A stretch of 64,000 bases of DNA, taken from contig PBBL01000011.1 of NCBI GenBank assembly GCA_002716585.1, positions 1 to 64,000 of the forward strand. Reading direction: 5' to 3'. This stretch comes from Myxococcales bacterium (lineage in GTDB: Bacteria > Myxococcota_A > Bradymonadia > Bradymonadales > GCA-2716585). A program made the position numbers and the translations under genes. This document shows positions 62,043-64,000 of the stretch, one piece after another (the stretch's first letter is position 1; every line of letters begins with the position of its first letter). The notes below the pieces were generated by a model. It worked only from the letters and a program-made list of their open reading frames with translations. It did not search any database and was not told the origin of the DNA.

Positions 62043-62941
62043 GCGGACCCGCCTCCAGAACGCTGCTCTACGGCGGCTACGGTGTCCACATGGATGCGCT
62101 GGACCTCATCGAGAGCTGTGCGCCGACTCATGTGGCTGTTGGGGTCAACGCGGTCCTGACCGCCAACCACCACCACGTCTGGCAGCTCCGGGGCGACATC
62201 GAGCGCGACGGCGACCGCTACGCCGACCAGCTCAGGCGCCGAGGCAGCGCCGTGTGCGTCCACGCCTGGCTCGCTGGAGACGAGCGCTTCGTCGTCGAGG
62301 CGGCGCGCTCCTGCGCTCGGCTGGCGCTGAAGTGGGGCGCTGCCGCGGTGGTGCCGAACCCGGAGCTGCCCTTCTGGGGGACGACCGATGAGCGGCTCCT
62401 GGCGAAAAAGCCCCAGGAGCGAGAGGCGCTGGTGAGGGCGGCGCAGGCCGACAAGGTGAAGCTGTGCCGTCGCTTCATCGAGGTGCTCCGCGAGGAGGGC
62501 TGGCGCGGCGCGGTGTGGCCCGCGGTGTTCTACTGGGTGCCTGCCCCCGTGCGGGAGATGGTGCGCCTCTCGACCGGCCTGATCGCCCAGATGCAGTCCT
62601 TCTCCAACCCCAACAAGCCTGGTCACGGCCTGGAGATCATGAAGCCTGGTGTGCGTCAGCGTGACGCCTGGCGAAAGCTCGCGCCCTGGCGACGGCCCGA
62701 GGACCCGAGCTGGATCATGTTCGGGCAGCAGGCGCTCTACCACCAGGCGGGGTTCGGGGGCGATGAGCTGGAGAGCGTGCGGTTGGCCTGCGACACCTAC
62801 CTGGACGGCGCGCAGGCCCTCAGCGAGGCGGGGCTGGCGTTCTGGGAGCTGCTGTGGCTGCGGCGACACAGGTGGGCACAGCAGGCGCTGAAGATGTACT
62901 CGCCCAGGGTCAATGAGCACAGTGAGAGGTGGAGACCATGA
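62039..62941 (+). CDS. Hypothetical protein in lysis region, TIM-barrel-like
   Basis: ATG 62039 overlaps the previous stop. 300 residues. RTLLYGGYGVHMDALDLIES, HVAVGVNAVLTANHHHVWQL, GSAVCVHAWLAGDERFVVEA and AAAVVPNPELPFW alternate strands and helices as in a (beta/alpha)8 barrel; GAVWPAVFYWV continues it. It precedes the endolysin and may be a glycoside hydrolase-like or tail-associated enzyme, but no catalytic motif is certain. Confidence 0.6.
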   Translation: MSGPASRTLLYGGYGVHMDALDLIESCAPTHVAVGVNAVLTANHHHVWQLRGDIERDGDRYADQLRRRGSAVCVHAWLAGDERFVVEAARSCARLALKWGAAAVVPNPELPFWGTTDERLLAKKPQEREALVRAAQADKVKLCRRFIEVLREEGWRGAVWPAVFYWVPAPVREMVRLSTGLIAQMQSFSNPNKPGHGLEIMKPGVRQRDAWRKLAPWRRPEDPSWIMFGQQALYHQAGFGGDELESVRLACDTYLDGAQALSEAGLAFWELLWLRRHRWAQQALKMYSPRVNEHSERWRP

Positions 62942-64000
62942 GCGTCGCGCTGCACCTCTCTACGCGCCAGGTCGTGTTGATGCAGGCCATCCTGACGGCC
63001 TGCCACGACGACGACGGGCGCCCCTTCTACGCCCACGCCATCGACGGCTCATTTGGTCCGTGGACCGAGAAGGGCGTCTGCGCCTTTCAGGAGGCGGTGG
63101 GCCACCTCGACGCCACCGGGCGGGTGAACACGGAGACGTGGGCGGCGCTGCTCGCTGCCGGAGACTCCGTGCTCGACTCGCTTCAGGGCGACGACGGCGA
63201 GCCTCACAACTGGGACCCCCTGCCTGACGGGATCTTCGCGCAGGTGCTGCGGCTGTGTCAGGCGTGCATCACCTACGCGGTGGTCTACGGCCCGGGGCGC
63301 GCAGCCTTTGACGCCGCGCGCTTCGTCTGGGTGGTCACCCAGGGCGCCTTCGGGGTCGGCTCGGGCACCTACCCGACCAAACGCCGGGGTCCGGCGTTCG
63401 TGTGCAGCTCGTGGACCTACTTCGTCATCATGTACGTCCTGCGCCTGTACGAGGTCTACAACCGGGCCAAGGCGGGTGCCCAGCCGCCGCTGAGCGTGGT
63501 CGTCACCTCCAGCCCGACGATCCAGACGTGGAAGAACTCAGGCCCCTGGTACGGAGCAAGCCCCTGGTTCCGCAAGGTGTCGGCGACCGGCGAGAGCAGG
63601 GCGCGCAACGGGCGCGTCCAGCGCGGCTACCTGGACCTGCTGGAGTTCTGGGATCGACTTGAGCGCGACCCGCGCAGCGTCCCCGAGCTGTCGGTGTGGG
63701 AGTGGGCATCAGCCGCGCGAGGCTTTGTCCACCACACCGCGCTGGTGCTGGTCGATCGGGCGAACCGGACCATCCACTTCGTGGACGCAGGAGGGTGGAA
63801 GTCGAACGGCGTCTTCTCTGGGACCCTGATGGACATCCAGACGATCCGTACCCGCGAGGAGGCCGAGGCCTTCTCCAAGAAGGGGTGGGGCCGCGCCTAC
63901 GGGCTGGATGTCTCAGGGGAGTTGCACGTGACGCAGGCGAGACCCATGCCCGGCCTCGCGTTCGAGGTGGCCCCCGGCAAGGTCGAAGTGGCCTGGGAGG
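62938..64000 (+). CDS. Endolysin-like peptidoglycan hydrolase (truncated by window edge)
   Basis: ATG 62938 overlaps the previous stop. About 354 residues are visible and no stop is reached. Residues ~5-75 form a peptidoglycan-binding fold (LSTRQVVLMQAILTACHDDD, IDGSFGPWTEKGVCAFQEAV, VNTETWAALL). Residues ~130-330 resemble a Cys/His peptidase (VCSSWTYFVIMY with candidate Cys, ARGFVHHTALVLVD with candidate His, IHFVDAGGW). It probably cuts cell-wall peptides or amides. The late position after membrane genes fits. Confidence 0.75.
   Translation, partial: MSVALHLSTRQVVLMQAILTACHDDDGRPFYAHAIDGSFGPWTEKGVCAFQEAVGHLDATGRVNTETWAALLAAGDSVLDSLQGDDGEPHNWDPLPDGIFAQVLRLCQACITYAVVYGPGRAAFDAARFVWVVTQGAFGVGSGTYPTKRRGPAFVCSSWTYFVIMYVLRLYEVYNRAKAGAQPPLSVVVTSSPTIQTWKNSGPWYGASPWFRKVSATGESRARNGRVQRGYLDLLEFWDRLERDPRSVPELSVWEWASAARGFVHHTALVLVDRANRTIHFVDAGGWKSNGVFSGTLMDIQTIRTREEAEAFSKKGWGRAYGLDVSGELHVTQARPMPGLAFEVAPGKVEVAWE

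Overview
The window is most simply read as the left part (over 63 kb) of an integrated HK97-type tailed phage with a long, probably non-contractile tail, in a high-GC bacterium. The host is probably Myxococcota- or Bradymonadota-like. That guess rests on GC-rich codon use, an Asp/Thr/Ser/Gly-rich lipoprotein (39.2 kb), a formylglycine-enzyme-like domain and a small Fis-type helix-turn-helix protein of styles common in those groups. It is not proven. A truncated sulfotransferase at the extreme left is probably host DNA. The next gene is a tyrosine integrase, so the left junction should lie at about 0.3-0.8 kb. The right end is not in the window.

Layout. (1) 0.8-9.5 kb: a leftward, translationally coupled early operon with integrase, a hidden excisionase-like ORF, small unknown proteins, two LexA-type winged-helix proteins, a CsrA homologue and tRNA-like structures. 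Its promoter is at about 9.58 kb. (2) 9.5-9.9 kb: a divergent control region with five TCCGGT boxes. (3) 9.9-25.1 kb: rightward genes for a regulator, a DNA-modification operon (DUF6884/YaaA-like, Mom-like, C5-cytosine methyltransferase), an SF2 helicase and a large primase-helicase. Then come a leftward HNH nuclease and wHTH pair surrounded by four GTAGC-N5-GCTAC-type boxes, a zinc-finger protein and a chimeric DUF6573/FGE-sulfatase gene. (4) 25.5-28.8 kb: an XRE repressor-like coiled-coil protein, an array of 17-bp palindromic iterons, a winged-helix protein and about 1 kb without a clear gene. (5) 28.8-32.7 kb: a Bro-N antirepressor-like protein and small genes. (6) 32.8-39.8 kb: variable cargo (TerB-like, YHYH protein, HsdR_N-type nuclease, GIY-YIG protein, an AT-rich membrane protein/STAS/GHKL-ATPase cassette, lipoprotein). 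(7) 39.8-59.1 kb: leftward morphogenesis genes, from terminase at 59 kb through portal, protease, capsid, connectors, tail tube, frameshifted tail chaperones and tape measure to the tail tip. (8) 59.1-64 kb: a bidirectional late control region, then rightward virion, LamG-like, membrane and lysis genes, ending in a truncated endolysin.

The strongest new signals are: a transcription-oriented 8-bp tandem repeat (consensus TTGAACGC, strict 8-bp register) upstream of at least seven transcription units; the iteron array at 26.7-26.9 kb; the STAS/GHKL/membrane-protein cassette; a nearly identical C-terminal module in the primase-helicase and the antirepressor-like protein; a GGGAAAC slippery site in the tail chaperone genes; and the DUF6573-FGE gene fusion.
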